A stretch of 64,000 bases of DNA, taken from contig CM073324.1 of the NCBI GenBank assembly GCA_037043015.1, positions 23,204,097 through 23,268,096 on the forward strand, written 5' to 3'. Every line of letters begins with the position of its first letter. Position 1 is the stretch's first letter. The notes beneath the pieces are model-generated. The model made no database searches. It had not been told where the DNA came from and saw nothing but the letters and a program-made list of their open reading frames with translations. A program made the position numbers and the translations under genes. This document shows positions 50,657 to 62,070 of this stretch, piece after piece. Source of the stretch: Bryum argenteum. Taxonomy: Eukaryota > Streptophyta > Bryopsida > Bryales > Bryaceae.

Positions 50657-51319
50657 AAAGTTCTCCACTAATGTCTTCACCTACTCGAACCTCGATTGTG
50701 GTGTACAATGGCCAGGATGATTCACGTTCATTCTATAGCATTAGAATTTGCATAAGTGTTGTTGTGAATGATTAGATTTAGCTTGGGATTCACAATTGTA
50801 ATCATTTGCTTGTTCGTAGCTAGGCTCAAAAATCTACATGGATGCAAATCTACATGGATGCAACTGAAAAATCACCAATCTCTCTTCCGACCGTGAGTAC
50901 AGGACCGTGAGTACAAGTTCCGAGTGAAAGAATGCTCCTAGCTCATCTTCTCCGATCTTAGTTTTTGTGGCGAATTACTTGCTACTGCACCTAGAGCGCC
51001 TCCACCACCCACATTCGATAAAGTGTCGCCTACAACAATGTGCAAATCAAGTGGACAGCTTTACAGATAATGTCATGCCAGTTTCAAGGTACTGAGATTC
51101 TGGGAAGCGCAACTTGGTTCTTCAATAAACATGCATATGAATCTGAACCTATGGAGCTCTTCACAGCAACTACTGGTCATCTCTAAAACTGACCGTTGCT
51201 CTATTTTGGAGTTGTGCACGTATGCGCTTCACTTGGACGATGGCCGAGGAGGCTTGCTGAGAAAGATTTACAAGGAGCTCTAGACCTCAGCTTACATAGA
51301 CCCCTATCTCTGTGTTTGA
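50657..51319. other. Intergenic, no supported gene
   Basis: Nothing coding recognised. Contains a short direct repeat of ATCTACATGGATGCAA at about 50830-50862 and a repeated CGTGAGTACA near 50890-50915. Confidence 0.35.
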
Positions 51320-51780
51320 ACATATCATTATTTAGCTCGACTTGCTCTTCCGGCTGGGTCTCTGCGGCAACCTCGTGTGCTACGGCCTCTCGGCGCTACA
51401 CCTCTGGCGCTAGGACCTCTTGCGCCTCTTGCGCGACAACATCTTGCGCCACAACCTCTCGCGCTACGACCTATGGCGTTAGGACCTTTTGCTCAACAAC
51501 TTGCGACGCAACAACATCTTGCGCGAGAACCTCTAACGCTACAACCTCTCGCGTGGCAACTTCTTGCGTGGCAACCTCTCTCCATACGACCTATGGTGCA
51601 ACTCACGCTAAGACCTCTTATGCAACAACTTCCGGCTTGACAACCTCTGACGCGGCCTCCTCTTTAGCGGCCTCGTCATTAGGCTAGCCCTCCTCGTGAG
51701 CGGCCTTGTTATTAGGCCAACCCTCCTCCAACGAGACCTCTCCTGCAGCTTCCTCCTCACTAGTTCAACATTACAAGGAG
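51320..51780 (-). pseudogene. Decayed copy of a hexapeptide-repeat gene
   Basis: On the minus strand this reads as degenerate repeats of an 18-bp unit encoding EVVAQE-like hexapeptides (EVLAQDVVA, REVVAQDVVAQE), with several in-frame stops. It starts with EEGWPNNKAAHEEG at about 51720. The segment aligns along its length with 53690-54060, including the shared flank around CGACTTGCTCTTC, so the two are direct duplicates about 2.3 kb apart. A plus-strand ORF of 163 codons here is a Thr/Ser/Ala-rich shadow. Function unknown. Confidence 0.55.
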
Positions 51781-51914
51781 GAAAAGGCTAACTAAGAAAA
51801 AAAATTAAAATGTTAATACTCAAATTATTGTGTTTGCTATGCAGAAAAGAGAGCTTTCTAGAATTTACCGTAGAGAAATTGCCTTGAAAGTTGAATCCCA
51901 AATAAGTGAGGCCT

Positions 51915-52529
51915 TTAACCCCTAAATGGTTTGACTCATTTGTAGTAAAATGAACACATCCTCAAAAGCATTGTCATAGGTGGAGGTAAAAGTGTGTTAT
52001 CCAAATCTCAACCGTACAATCTTGTTGTAGACATATTGAACATCATGTGGGTCAAATTTTGAGTCATGAGGCTTCATAGATTGCGAGATCATAATGTATT
52101 AATACTCAAAAATGATCACATAATTTCATCATTTTCACTTTAAAGTGAAAATGCTACCATTAGACTTATTGCAATGAAAAAGTCACCAATTAGAATGTTG
52201 TTCACCTTCATCTCAGTAGCATCCTTGAAAAAAAAAAAACCATGAGAAAAATTTCTTTGTGCAAATTATGGCCCTGCAATGGTGAAAACTGCCCTAAATT
52301 TTACAAAGGAAAAAATGTCTAAAACTAGGCTGCTGTCACTGAAATGCATGCCATTAATTCATACTTCATTGTGTGGGTCTGAGATTTTTATGACATGAAC
52401 TAAACTTGATTTGGGACCCAACCCAAGTGATTTCGTCCAAAACGGAGGCCGGATGAAGAAGGTATGGCTCTCCAAAGTTTCTGTCATCCAGAATGTCGAT
52501 TTTCGACATTCGGCCCGCTTAAGGGTTAA
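51915..52529 (-). mobile_element. TTAA element copy C, 615 bp, inverted relative to B
   Basis: Begins TTAACCCCTAAATGG (51915) and ends CCCGCTTAAGGGTTAA (52529). Its complement from the right end matches the left end of copy B over about 130 bases, including GGGCCGAAT, TCTGGATGAC, CTTCTTCATCCGG, CGTTTTGG and CAAATCAAGT. It is shorter than B by internal deletion. No transposase. Confidence 0.7.
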
Positions 52530-53446
52530 TAGTGCTCGTGGGGCAGGGTCCGTCATCACCACTAAAACTGTAGAGAATGCAAATGAACATCAACAGATTA
52601 GCGAATTAGCGGAATTCACTAACAAACCTCAATTCTTGATGTGTACGTACATAAAAGAGTGAGCGCTATCCCCTAGCTCGTTATGTGCCTAAACACACGA
52701 CGTAGTTGGTGTCGGCTCCAACTCTTTGGCGACTAACTTGTTGTCGTGGGTTGTGCGCAAGGTGTGACTTTTGATGGACTGTACGTATGTATATCTGCAC
52801 CGAAGTATCTCATTAGATTTTGTGCACAAGAAAATTTATGAAATTAATCGTTTGTTGCAATAACACATTCTGAACAATCATACAAACTCTTACCTTCACG
52901 CAGTAAAATTCGATGATCTCCCCCGTCATGTACAGAGGACGCCATGCCAATTCGATCGAATTGGAGCCATGTTTCAAAACCATTGGCTTTGATGGCTTTG
53001 ATGGACCGGATTCCGGAATGAAGGTATTTGTTAATCAACATAACGATGCTAAGCTTGCTTGCAACTCGTTTTATAAAGAGACGTATTGAGATCGGAATGA
53101 TTCACTTACTTTCAAAAGTCCATCTGTTAAAAACGAGATGCGTAATCGAACCTTTGATGTAGGTGGAAGAGTAGCCAATTGGTACGCGTAGACACTTCTA
53201 TAATATACTATGGTCCACGCCTTAGCGGTTCCTAGCTTTGTGTCAATTTGGAATCTAGAGGCTCAATATTCAACATGAAAATCTATTCGACAAGAAACAA
53301 ATGATTATAACACATCGAGAATGGTAAAGGGGATGCTTACATGGTTCTTGGAAGAAAGGTGTAAGTGATGTTGCTTCAATTGAGGTCGATGGTTGTTGCA
53401 GTGATGTAACGTTAGGCTCTCCAACATGAGAAACCTAAGACTCTCT
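52530..53446. other. Intergenic; possible remnant exon on the minus strand
   Basis: No supported gene. A minus-strand open stretch at about 53040-52860 (containing GIRSIKAIKANGFETWLQFD) could be a remnant exon of the same decayed gene as 53447-54399, but no splice structure links them. Confidence 0.3.
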
Positions 53447-54399
53447 TTAGAACTCTTCATCCATATAGCCTTCATTTCTCTTCACACTCGATCCTATAGC
53501 ATCGATGTTTGGAGACTCCTCGGTGGTTGCATCATCATGAACCACCTTTCCTTTCCCTTTCCTTTTCGCAATCTCTTTGGCATAGGCGTCTCCTTGGTGT
53601 TCGGCCTCGGCATTGTTGGTAATTACACCAAAACCCTGAGATTCTTCAGCTCGTTTGGTGCGTTTGCGTCCACCAAGTTGGAAGCTATCTCCTTCTCTGA
53701 ACATATCGTCATCTGGCCGACTTGCTCTTCTGATTGAGACTCTTCTGTAGCGGCAACCTCGTGCACTACAACCTCTTGAGCTACGACCTCTCGCACTACG
53801 ACCTTTGGCGCTAGGACCTCTCGGGCAACAGCATCTTGGGCAACAACCGTTCGCGCGAAAGCCTCGGTGGCGCTAGGACCTCTCGCGCAACAACATCTTG
53901 CACGAGAATCTCTAACGCTACAACCCCTCCGCTCTACAACCTGTAGTGGTGCTATGACCTCTTGCGCTAAGACCGCTTGCACGACAACTTCTGGCTCGAC
54001 AACCTCAAGCGCAACCTCCTCTTGAGCGGCCTTGTCATTAGGCCAACCCTCCTCCGACTAGACCTCATGTGCAACATCGGCATCGTCCTCCACCAAGACC
54101 TGCTCGTGCCCGGCTTTCTCCATCCACACCTCTTTGACGTGCTTGGCCTCCACAATCGTATCCATCGCAATCTGATCCATGCAAGAAATTGAGGTCTTCA
54201 TCTTAGTGACACCGTTTGAACTAGTTGGCTCCTTAAAAGTTGCACTAAGTTGCACTTCATCTATCAAACTGAGAGCATATATACTCCGGTCGACGTGTGT
54301 CGCAACATAGTCCTCTACTCCCGAGGCGACAACATGCATTTGTGATGGCATGATCATGGTTGTGTGCAATTTAAAGAAATGTCCAAAGTGCCTACCCAT
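53447..54399 (-). pseudogene. Hexapeptide-repeat (EVVAQE) gene, broken by a stop and a frameshift
   Basis: I do not recognise the family. Read on the minus strand, an N-terminal part begins MGRHFGHFFKLHTTMIMPSQ (54399) and runs to AHEV, where TAG at 54058 stops it. The same frame continues with SEEGWPNDKAAQEEV and a Val/Glu/Ala-rich repeat (EVVVREVVAQEVVVHEVAAT) to about 53750. The reading then has to change frame in the 53623-53704 overlap to reach a basic C-terminus with GGRKRTKRAEESQGFGVI and EIAKRKGKGKVVHDDATTEE (stop 53447). One stop and one frameshift suggest decay, or exon boundaries I cannot see. A sister copy lies at 51320-51780. Confidence 0.45.
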
Positions 54400-55079
54400 T
54401 CAAGTATCATCATTTTTTGGCTTTCTCCAAACCATTCAAGATCCAAAATGCAACCATTGCATATGGTGTTATTTTCATAGACCTTTCTCACATGTTTTTT
54501 TTGTGAATGAAAAATCATTGGAGGAGGGAGAAACAATGATACAAAATGTACATTCACTTTCTCTTGCTTTGGTTAACGTAGATAAAGGGTCAAGTTTTAC
54601 TAATTCAAGCTATGGTTTGGCATGGATGTGGTCACTACCTTTGGAAAATGAAATTTCAGATTTAAATCTTTTATAGCAAAACTTGGATTTCGAGCCAAAG
54701 CAAAGTTTCTTTTTCAATTTTTAATTAAGAAAAATTGACTTTACGCTTGTACTCAAATTTCTACCCTAATTTATAAGTGGCCCATTCAAGTTGAATGTTT
54801 GAGAGATTTTTAAAAGGAAGGTTTGATAGTTCTAGTTATGCTCATTAGTGTAAGAAGTGCTTATTCGAGATCGTAACTTCAAATAAACGATAGTATTATT
54901 TGTCTAACAAAAGTAGCTACTTTTTGATAGAAGGGATGTAATAAAATATGAAACAACTGTATGGCATTTATAAGTGTTAGTTACTCACTTGTACCAACTG
55001 CATATAACTCCTTATGACATAAAGACCAAAGCGGACCAATTGACTACTCAATTTAATGAGCCATATAACCTAAATTCTC
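54400..55079. other. Intergenic, no supported gene
   Basis: AT-rich. One plus-strand ORF of 108 codons (54350-54676) has no recognisable motif. Confidence 0.35.
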
Positions 55080-55605
55080 TGTCCAACCTAAATTCTCTAT
55101 CCTATTCACTATCCAACACCCAAGCCCTGTCCAACTCTCAAGCCCAACCACAAGTCCTATCAAACTTACAAACCCAACCTCCAAGAAGACCCGAGTCTAG
55201 TCAAACTCACAAGCCCAACACCAAGCCGTGCCTAGTCCTGTCAAACTTCCAAACCCAACCCCCGGCAAGTCCAATCCCCAAGCTCTCTCCAACTTACAAG
55301 CCCAACCCCCAAGCCCTGTCCAAGTCCAACCCCCAAGCCCTGTCCAAGTCCAAACCCCAAGCCCTATTCAAGTCCAACCCCTAAGCCCTATCCAAGTCCA
55401 ACCCTTAAGCCCTATCCAAGTCCAACCCCAAGCCCATTCCAAGCCCATTCCAAGTCCAACCCCCAAGTCCAAACCTCGAGCCCTATCCAAGTCCGACCCT
55501 CGAGCCTTCTCAACTCCTGTCAAAATACAAGCCCAACCCCCAACCCCGCTTCAACTCTTCTGAAACTCACGAGCCCAACCCCAGTCCAACTCGCAAACCC
55601 TGTAA
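55080..55605. repeat. C-rich minisatellite, CCAAGCCC(T/A)(G/A)TCCAAGT units
   Basis: Degenerate tandem array of units such as CAAGCCCTGTCCAAGTCCAA, mostly 18-25 bp, with strong C-rich strand asymmetry. Translation gives QALSKSNP-type (frame 1) and SPVQVQPP-type (frame 2) repeats on the plus strand. Both frames stay open for more than 100 codons simply because the unit lacks stops, so no gene is called. Confidence 0.8.
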
Positions 55606-56433
55606 GATTATTTAGAATCAGTAGTTTTAGAACCTTCATACCTGAATCATCCCCTGAATGTAAATCACCCTCCATGTGGCCCACTCATTGCATATTTGAA
55701 TAAAAGTGCATGCCCACACAAACAATTCAATGCATGAGTACCAGGTTGGTACGGTACAAAATTTCCCCAACAGTAATAAAAAAAGAAAGTGCGCATTTAT
55801 AAGGACAAACAGGTATGGCCATCAATCAAAACAGCTAGGAAACCCCACATCAATCAAACAGCTAGGAAACCCCACATCAATCAAACAGCTAGGAAACCCC
55901 ACTGCTGAACCCATATTTTTTTTTATTTTGTTTTTCAACTATAAATGTTATATGCCCAACGGCACACAAACAATTGAAACACTCAAGGAAGTCTTTCCTT
56001 CCCTTCACGTCACCAGTACCTTCCTTCTGACCATACCTTTCCTATCCAAATTTGTATTCCTGCTCTGCACAGAACCTGCAACCTTCCCCCAAAGACAACC
56101 TTGGAAACCACCAATCACAGCTACACACATCTGCTATTCCCCTTTGTGAAAGTCAAAATTAGGGTTGTATGAGGGGTGAACTTACATGTACCTAATCAGG
56201 TACCTCTCCAAGTTAAATTCTCTACTCTCCCTGCCTTGGTTTGTTTCAAACCTTCCCCTCCAAACTTGCTCCAAATCAGATTGTCTGCTCTCCCTGCCAT
56301 GGTTTGTTTGCACCTTCCCCTCCAAACTTGATACTATAAGCCGATTTTGAATAGAAAATCCTCCTCGTAGCGTGCTAAGAAACACGCATCACATGATGAT
56401 AAATTCTTCTTCTGCGACATGGATCATCAAGCA
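55606..56433. other. Intergenic with a 27-bp triplication
   Basis: At about 55828-55902 the unit CAGCTAGGAAACCCCACATC plus AATCAAA (27 bp) occurs three times. A roughly 70-base segment with CTCTCCCTGCC and CTTCCCCTCCAAACTTG is duplicated at about 56208-56330, and GCATCACATG with AAATTCTTCTGCGACATGGA is duplicated at 56387-56469, the second copy running into the last exon of the next gene. No gene is called. Confidence 0.5.
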
Positions 56434-59400
56434 TCACATGTTGTCGATAAATTCTTCTGCGACATGGATCATCGCTTGGGCTGCCCTGAGGTAGTACTCA
56501 GGAGGAGGTGGTTGGAACGGCACAGGCGGAAGTCTTGCTTTCTTCTTTGGTGCTTTTTCAAGCTTTGGTCCGATGGTCCTCTTGAGCAGATTCGGATCGT
56601 CCTGTCCCAACTCCTTCATCGCTGCCTCCCTTGCGGCTTTCACAACCTCATCTTCCTCTTCCTGCCAATCCCAACATGGAACGTAGTAAGTATGTTGAGT
56701 GACATACTTGTACTTACAAGAGGAATTTAAGCCCTGAACGCACCTCTTCCCAAAGATTACACTTCTTGCACATGGTGCAGGGCATTTTCGGACCTGGCCT
56801 TGAATGCTGCAGTCAATTCAAACAAACACCAATTAGTTGACATTAAACAAATCATAAGAGTAAGTCCCAATTTGATACATCATTGACTTGACAGTTAACA
56901 ATCTTTTCTTCTTCTAGACTGTTTAAGTAAATGCAACTCTGATATACTTGAATTCGTTTATCCATCCAATGAATGAACCCAATTGCACTGTGTCATCTTA
57001 AATCTGCAATTGCAAGATATCACTTCCTGAGAGGTGAGAATTAACAATCAGAAAAAATACAAAACCAACCCCATATACGTAAGCATGTTAATACATATAT
57101 CAATGTGAGCCACAATGCAAGACGCCAAAATCACGATACTCATACCATATGCTCTAGAAAAGTCAAGATGACTTGGGTAATGGAAGTGTACAACCAAAAG
57201 ACGGCCAAAAAAGGGACAAATGGACTACTGAGACAAATGGACTCTGCTTTAGATTGTAGAAGGTAAAGTATGGGAAGTACTTGGCAGAAGTGTTGATAAT
57301 TCGGAGCAATGGGCTGCCTGCACACGTAACACATGGTTTTACCGCACCTGCATGTAACCTGTGGGCCAACTCGACGTGAGCATCAAAATACGTAGTAACT
57401 ATACGATGATGATGATTCACAATTGGAGTTTAATACCAGAGGAAAGAAAAAACTTACAGGAAACATGTCCAAAAACGATCAAAACAATGCAATGTTGAAT
57501 GGCCTTGAAGCAATGAAGTGTAAAGAAAGACTAAATTCTGAAACGTCTAGATTGTGTCATTCCACCATTAAGCATGAAATACACATGTATGTTTCTTTGT
57601 AATTCCCTCTGGCACTGGCCCATTTGATGAGATGATCTTAAATTTTGGTTCGAGAGAGATGATATAAAATAAACCACAAGACTAAATGCGAATCACGTAC
57701 CTTGTTGCAGCCGTCGCTTTTCAGTAACTCCGCCTTGCAAGCTGAGCATACTCGCAAGAGAGCTTTCGTCATGCGCTGCACAATAACGATGACAGTGTTT
57801 CAGTCAACGACATATACAGAGAACGAGTACTTCCTCACGTGTTATTAGTGGCAAGATATCCTAGTAAACTGTCCTACTTAGAAAAGAATCAAACAAAGAC
57901 ATTTCTATGAAGCACAATGCTGTCCAATGTCCTTTGCAGCTAGCTTACCTCTTCAACGCTCCTTCTCAATGCAGTCTCTGAGTTCTGCATTTTTGAAAAT
58001 ATAAGAATGTTAGAAATTGATGCTCTTAGTGACAATATACTTCGAACAATGGCTGTATGAGGCCAAAGTTCGAGGCCAAAGTTCGAGGCCAAAGTTCGAG
58101 GCCAAAGTTCAGATCCTAAGTAATGCAGTACTATCGTAAGTTATGAGCAACGTTGTTCCAAGTATGAGACATTGAGGTCCTATAATCATACAGATCACTG
58201 CTCAATATTAAGCGGCAAGAAGTATCAACACATGTGAATACATGACTTTTTCAATATCTGATTATTCTTGTGAGGTATGCCCATTCCTTTACTGCCTCCA
58301 ACATATAAACTCAGAGTTAAGGACGTTTCCTATATGAATGAAAAGTCTAGAAGTGAAACTCCGAAGACGTTGTGTGTAAACGTACCTTTTCGACCTCCTC
58401 ACATCGTAAGGGGATGTGATTCGGCTCCCTACAGAGTACACAAGAAGCCTGTTCGACAACGATTCATGCTTTGCGAATTAGAGGATGAAGGTAGCAAGCA
58501 ACATTCGCAAGGGGAATATAAGTACATTTAAAAAAATAGTACTTTCTCAATCACGTTGTTGTATTGTACTTACTTTCCGACAGGTCTCATTCGCGCACTC
58601 CAAAACTTTCATATCAGGATCTATTTCCCACGGAGTGTTACAAAATGGACAATAAACCTGTGCACAGTCATTGAAAGCAGTTAGAACCGAGTTTCAGGTC
58701 TGAAGTTAGAAAACAACACACAATGATAAACAACAGAGATAAAATGTGTAGATGTTATGAACGAATGGCATAGAGTAGATCAAACAAGAAGTCATACTCA
58801 CCAAGCCTGTGATTTTAGCTTGCACAACAGCATCCTCAGCTTGGCGTTGCTCGTACTTGGCGAGAACATCCGGTGGCAGGGCTCGTTTCACCTGCAAGAC
58901 ATGCAAATACAAAGTTGTGAACCACATTGCAGACACGTAATATTTTCTTGTAAAAACAGAAACTAGTGGTGATAAATGCTTAATTGAGAAGTTATACCTC
59001 AGACCACGGAAAAAACTCTTCACACCCGCTTGTGTCCATGCAGGGAAGCAAGTTGGAGGCCTTCGCTCCTCCGAATGTAGACTCCTCGATTCTTCGTCGT
59101 AAGCACGTAAAGCAGAAAAGATGCCCCTCTGCACACTGCATGAGACTTTAGAGTTATTTATCCAAGCTCCAAAGTGAAACTCCCAATGTGTACTCTAAAT
59201 AAGACAGACAGTACAAATAAGATGAGACTAACTTCTGTAAGAATTTTACCTGGACCATTTCCTCGAACCGATAATCCATACAGCAACACCCACACTCGAT
59301 GTCTGCAGATCCCGATCCCGATCCCTCACAGAAAACTGAGGATGGCCCAGGCTCGGGACCTGTCCCCATCTTCATCCTGTCCGTGACCTGTTCCACGCCT

Positions 59401-60876
59401 TCAGGTTGAGTTTTGGATCTTTGGATTTTTTGCCATTCTCGCTCAAATGGCTCGCAAGGCTCCTTTGGCTTGGCGGGTGCATCTCGATTGTCACGAGCTC
59501 GTATGTTGAGTTTTAGTCCATTTCGCTTCCCTCGTCTTCTGCCTGGACCTCCTGTGACCAATATGTGGGTAGTGGAAGGTTAGGCACTTGGACAGAAGTA
59601 GCAAAGATTAAATTCCATATAGCCCAGAATTTTTACCAGCTCGTTCTGCATCAATAGCAGCTCTGTATTCAATGCCAATTGCCTCGTAGCTTGGAGTAAA
59701 CCTTTCATTGTTCTCGCTTAAGATCCTCTTCAACTCGAGACGAGGGTACCGGGGGTACTCTTTATTCAAGATATAGTAGGTCCAAAGCATATAGTTTTCT
59801 TGTATTTCTGGCGGTAAGACCTCCAAATCAATGTCCATCTGCTGGTCTCTGGCGTTACTAGGTCCGACCCCATCCGTCATTGTCCTTACCTGCCTGTCCA
59901 CCGGCGTCTCAATCACCCTTGCCTGCCTGTCCACCGGCGTCTCAATCACCCTTGCCTGCCTGTCCATTGGCGTCTCAATCACCCGAGGAAGATCTGTCAC
60001 CAAACAGGAACCAGCCACATCAATAAACGATGGTGTTTCCTCCTCTAAGTTGTCACTAATGTGATCTAAAACAAGACATATGAGAGAGCACGATATTCCC
60101 AAAGAATAAAAAAGATGAATCACACAATGACTATGCTTCAGACCCAAATTCATTACCTAATTATTAAATAGGAATCACAATGCAAAATCGAGCATTTCTA
60201 TATTTCACGAATTCAACATACCAGGCTTTGGATCTTGCTGTGGTGCTTTCTTGGCCTTGGGAAATCCATGCTCCAGATACCGGTGAATGATCCTCTCCGA
60301 CGCGAGTCCCGGTGAAGTTTTCTTGAACTGCGCGGCCAAATGTTCTTCAACTGTTTTCGGGCATGCCTCCGTAAATATCTGGAGAACTGTCGATTTTTCC
60401 TTGTCAAGCGCTTTCTGGTCGGTCCGTTCTCCTAAAAGGTCCTTCACGACCTTCTTTTCCTTCAGAGAAGACTTCGGACGAGGAGTCTCTACAACGTCCT
60501 TCCCCTTGTCAAGTACTTCCTGGTTCTTCCTTTCCCCTACAAGGTCCTTCGAAATCTTCTTTTCCTTCAGAGAGGTCTTCGAAGGAGGAGTCTCTACAAC
60601 GTCCTTCCCCTTGTCAAGTACTTGCTGGTTCGTCCTTTCCCCTACAAGGTCCTTCGAGACCTTCTTTACCTTCGCAGCAGACTTCAAAGCAGCCTTTTCA
60701 AAGGCCTTTCTTAACTTCGCAGCAGCAGCCTTACCTCCTGTGATGCAAGCTGTACTGCCCACAGAATCTGTATCCGACAATGCGATGACTGCGCCTGTAG
60801 AGTCATCGCCAAGCTCAATCGGCTCCTTTCCCTTGCGCCTCTCCATTGCAGCTTGGGCAGGCCCGTCAGCCACCAT
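56434..60876 (-). CDS. RBR-type E3 ubiquitin ligase, RNF216/TRIAD3-like
   Basis: Predicted RING-between-RING ligase: RING1 binds the E2 and a RING2 cysteine forms a ubiquitin thioester. Minus-strand exons, N to C: a basic N-terminus (60990-60225) with three 35-residue repeats (KDLVGERTNQQVLDKGKDVV); an exon (about 60066-59634) with DRQARVIETPV three times and EIQENYMLWTYYILNKEYPR; RING1 (IECGCCCMDYRFEEMVQ, CAEGHLFCFTCLRRRIEEST, PCMDTSGCEEFFPWSE); KRALPPDVLAKYEQRQAEDA; IBR (VYCPFCNTPWEIDPDMKVLE, CANETCRK, ASCVLCREPNHIPLRCEEVE); RING2 (RVCSACKAELLKSDGCNK, VTCRCGKTMCYVCRQPI, YQHFCQ; likely catalytic Cys in KVTC). The tail (PCTMCKKCNLWEE, then KRTIGPKLEKAP to stop 56434) mirrors the animal RNF216 tail HPR..PC..C.KC.LW and IGPPLEK. 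The start is uncertain: 60876 is the first in-frame ATG of the first coding exon seen, and an upstream exon could add residues. Confidence 0.88.
58059..58110. repeat. Four tandem 13-bp units in an intron of the RBR gene
   Basis: GAGGCCAAAGTTC repeated four times; the first three units are followed directly by another and the fourth by AGATCC. It lies in the intron between the exon encoding ASCVLCREPNH (58.4 kb) and that encoding NSETALRRSVEE (57.97 kb). Probably a replication-slippage array. Confidence 0.9.
59891..59989 (-). repeat. Three 33-bp in-frame repeats in the RBR gene
   Basis: The plus-strand unit begins TGCCTGTCCACCGGCGTCTC and is 33 bp long, present three times. On the coding strand it encodes the 11-residue DRQARVIETPV. 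Being a multiple of three, it leaves the frame intact. Confidence 0.9.
60395..60670 (-). repeat. Three 105-bp in-frame repeats in the RBR N-terminus
   Basis: Each unit encodes about 35 residues of the pattern KKxSKDLVGERxNQxVLDKG then KDVVETPxxxxSLKE. The third copy is shortened after LDKEKS. The protein repeats are Lys/Glu-rich and probably disordered. DNA similarity between the first two copies is high, suggesting recent duplication. Confidence 0.85.
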
Positions 60877-61974
60877 CCAAACTGGCTCCTTTCTCTTGCG
60901 CCTCTCCCCTGGCCTTCGGCCGGAGCCGTCCGCCACTATCCTGACCAAAGAATTGCACTCCCAGTCTTCCTCCCAATTCGAAAACAACCTCTACACAAAA
61001 AAAAATTTAAGCTTCGATGATTCACCAATACGGTACCGATACACTAGTGTCGACGCTCATTATAAACAGCTACCTCTGCAATATCCAAATCACATCACAA
61101 CACTATTAGCACTTCCAAAACACTAAATCAATGACAGTACAACGTCCTTACAACTAAAAGGTACGGGAGAACCTAAAAAAATCGCAAACACAATCCAAAA
61201 TTCGCAAAACCTTAGGTTCTCAAACCTGCCAAACCTAAAATAGCAAACGATTCAAAACCAGAAGAAAAAGAACGACTACGATGCTCCTGCAAAAGAACTT
61301 ATACAATCCAACATATCGCAGAGCAACTCCACAGAGACGCATATCTTTCAAGAAAAGCAAACAATATTCTGGAGGTCAAATACAGTAGATACCTAGAGCG
61401 AACTGAACGAAAAGTAAAGACAAATAATATGCACACAACTACTTACTACAGCAAAGCAATAAACCACACACAGCTGCAAAAACACCACATTTGATTACAA
61501 AGAAGCTACAAAGCAACTCACAAAAGCACATATCCTCCAACAAAAGGATTCGTAGCCTACCTGGAAACAAAAAAGCAAAGCAACAAGCCGCAATTCCCCC
61601 GATCACTGCACTATGCAGAGCAATTGTGAGATTAGATTTCCTCAAACAGGAACATAATTTTCCGACAAAAAGCACGGAACAGAAAAACGCAATGCAACAA
61701 TTTCACAAGAAAAGAGACAGCAGAGCTGCAGTACACTAAACCTGCGTAAAGAGAAAACTAGAAACCGTAATGAGTCTTTCTAACATACAGATCATTTGAA
61801 CCACAAAAAGAACCACAATTACCGCAATTCAACCAAAAGAAAAACCTCATTACGATTCTCACACTACTACGCAGCTGTACGACACAGCTGCGTGTACACA
61901 TAACTCACAGCACTCATGCCAATTCGCAAAAACTTCCTCGATTCTTAAACCCCCGAGGGTAAAAGCTACGTACC

Positions 61975-62070
61975 TGAGAGGGCGATCGCAGGCGTCTCCA
62001 CGAAGCCGCACTGCAGAGCGGAATTGCGATCACCAGCGAGTTAAAGAACCGAAACGCGAAGAGACAGAAA
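61975..62070 (-). other. Probable 5' UTR exon of the RBR gene
   Basis: On the minus strand this ends CGCCCTCTCAG|GTACGTAGC, a strong donor at about 61976. It is locally GC-rich and lies 1 kb upstream of the acceptor TTTTTGTGTAG at 60991. It carries no in-frame ATG, so it would be leader. Inferred from splice signals and composition only. Confidence 0.45.

Noticed and set aside
51196-51687. 163-codon plus-strand ORF of Thr/Ser/Cys-rich repeats
   Set aside because: Antisense of a decayed hexapeptide-repeat copy whose homologue at 53.4-54.4 kb reads on the minus strand.
54974-55563. Overlapping ORFs with QALSKSNP and SPVQVQPP repeats
   Set aside because: The minisatellite unit lacks stops in two frames; no start context or domain supports a gene.
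60287-61126. 279-codon plus-strand ORF opposite the RBR gene
   Set aside because: Antisense shadow of the Lys/Glu-rich N-terminal exon; the Ser/Phe-rich product mirrors the repeats on the other strand.
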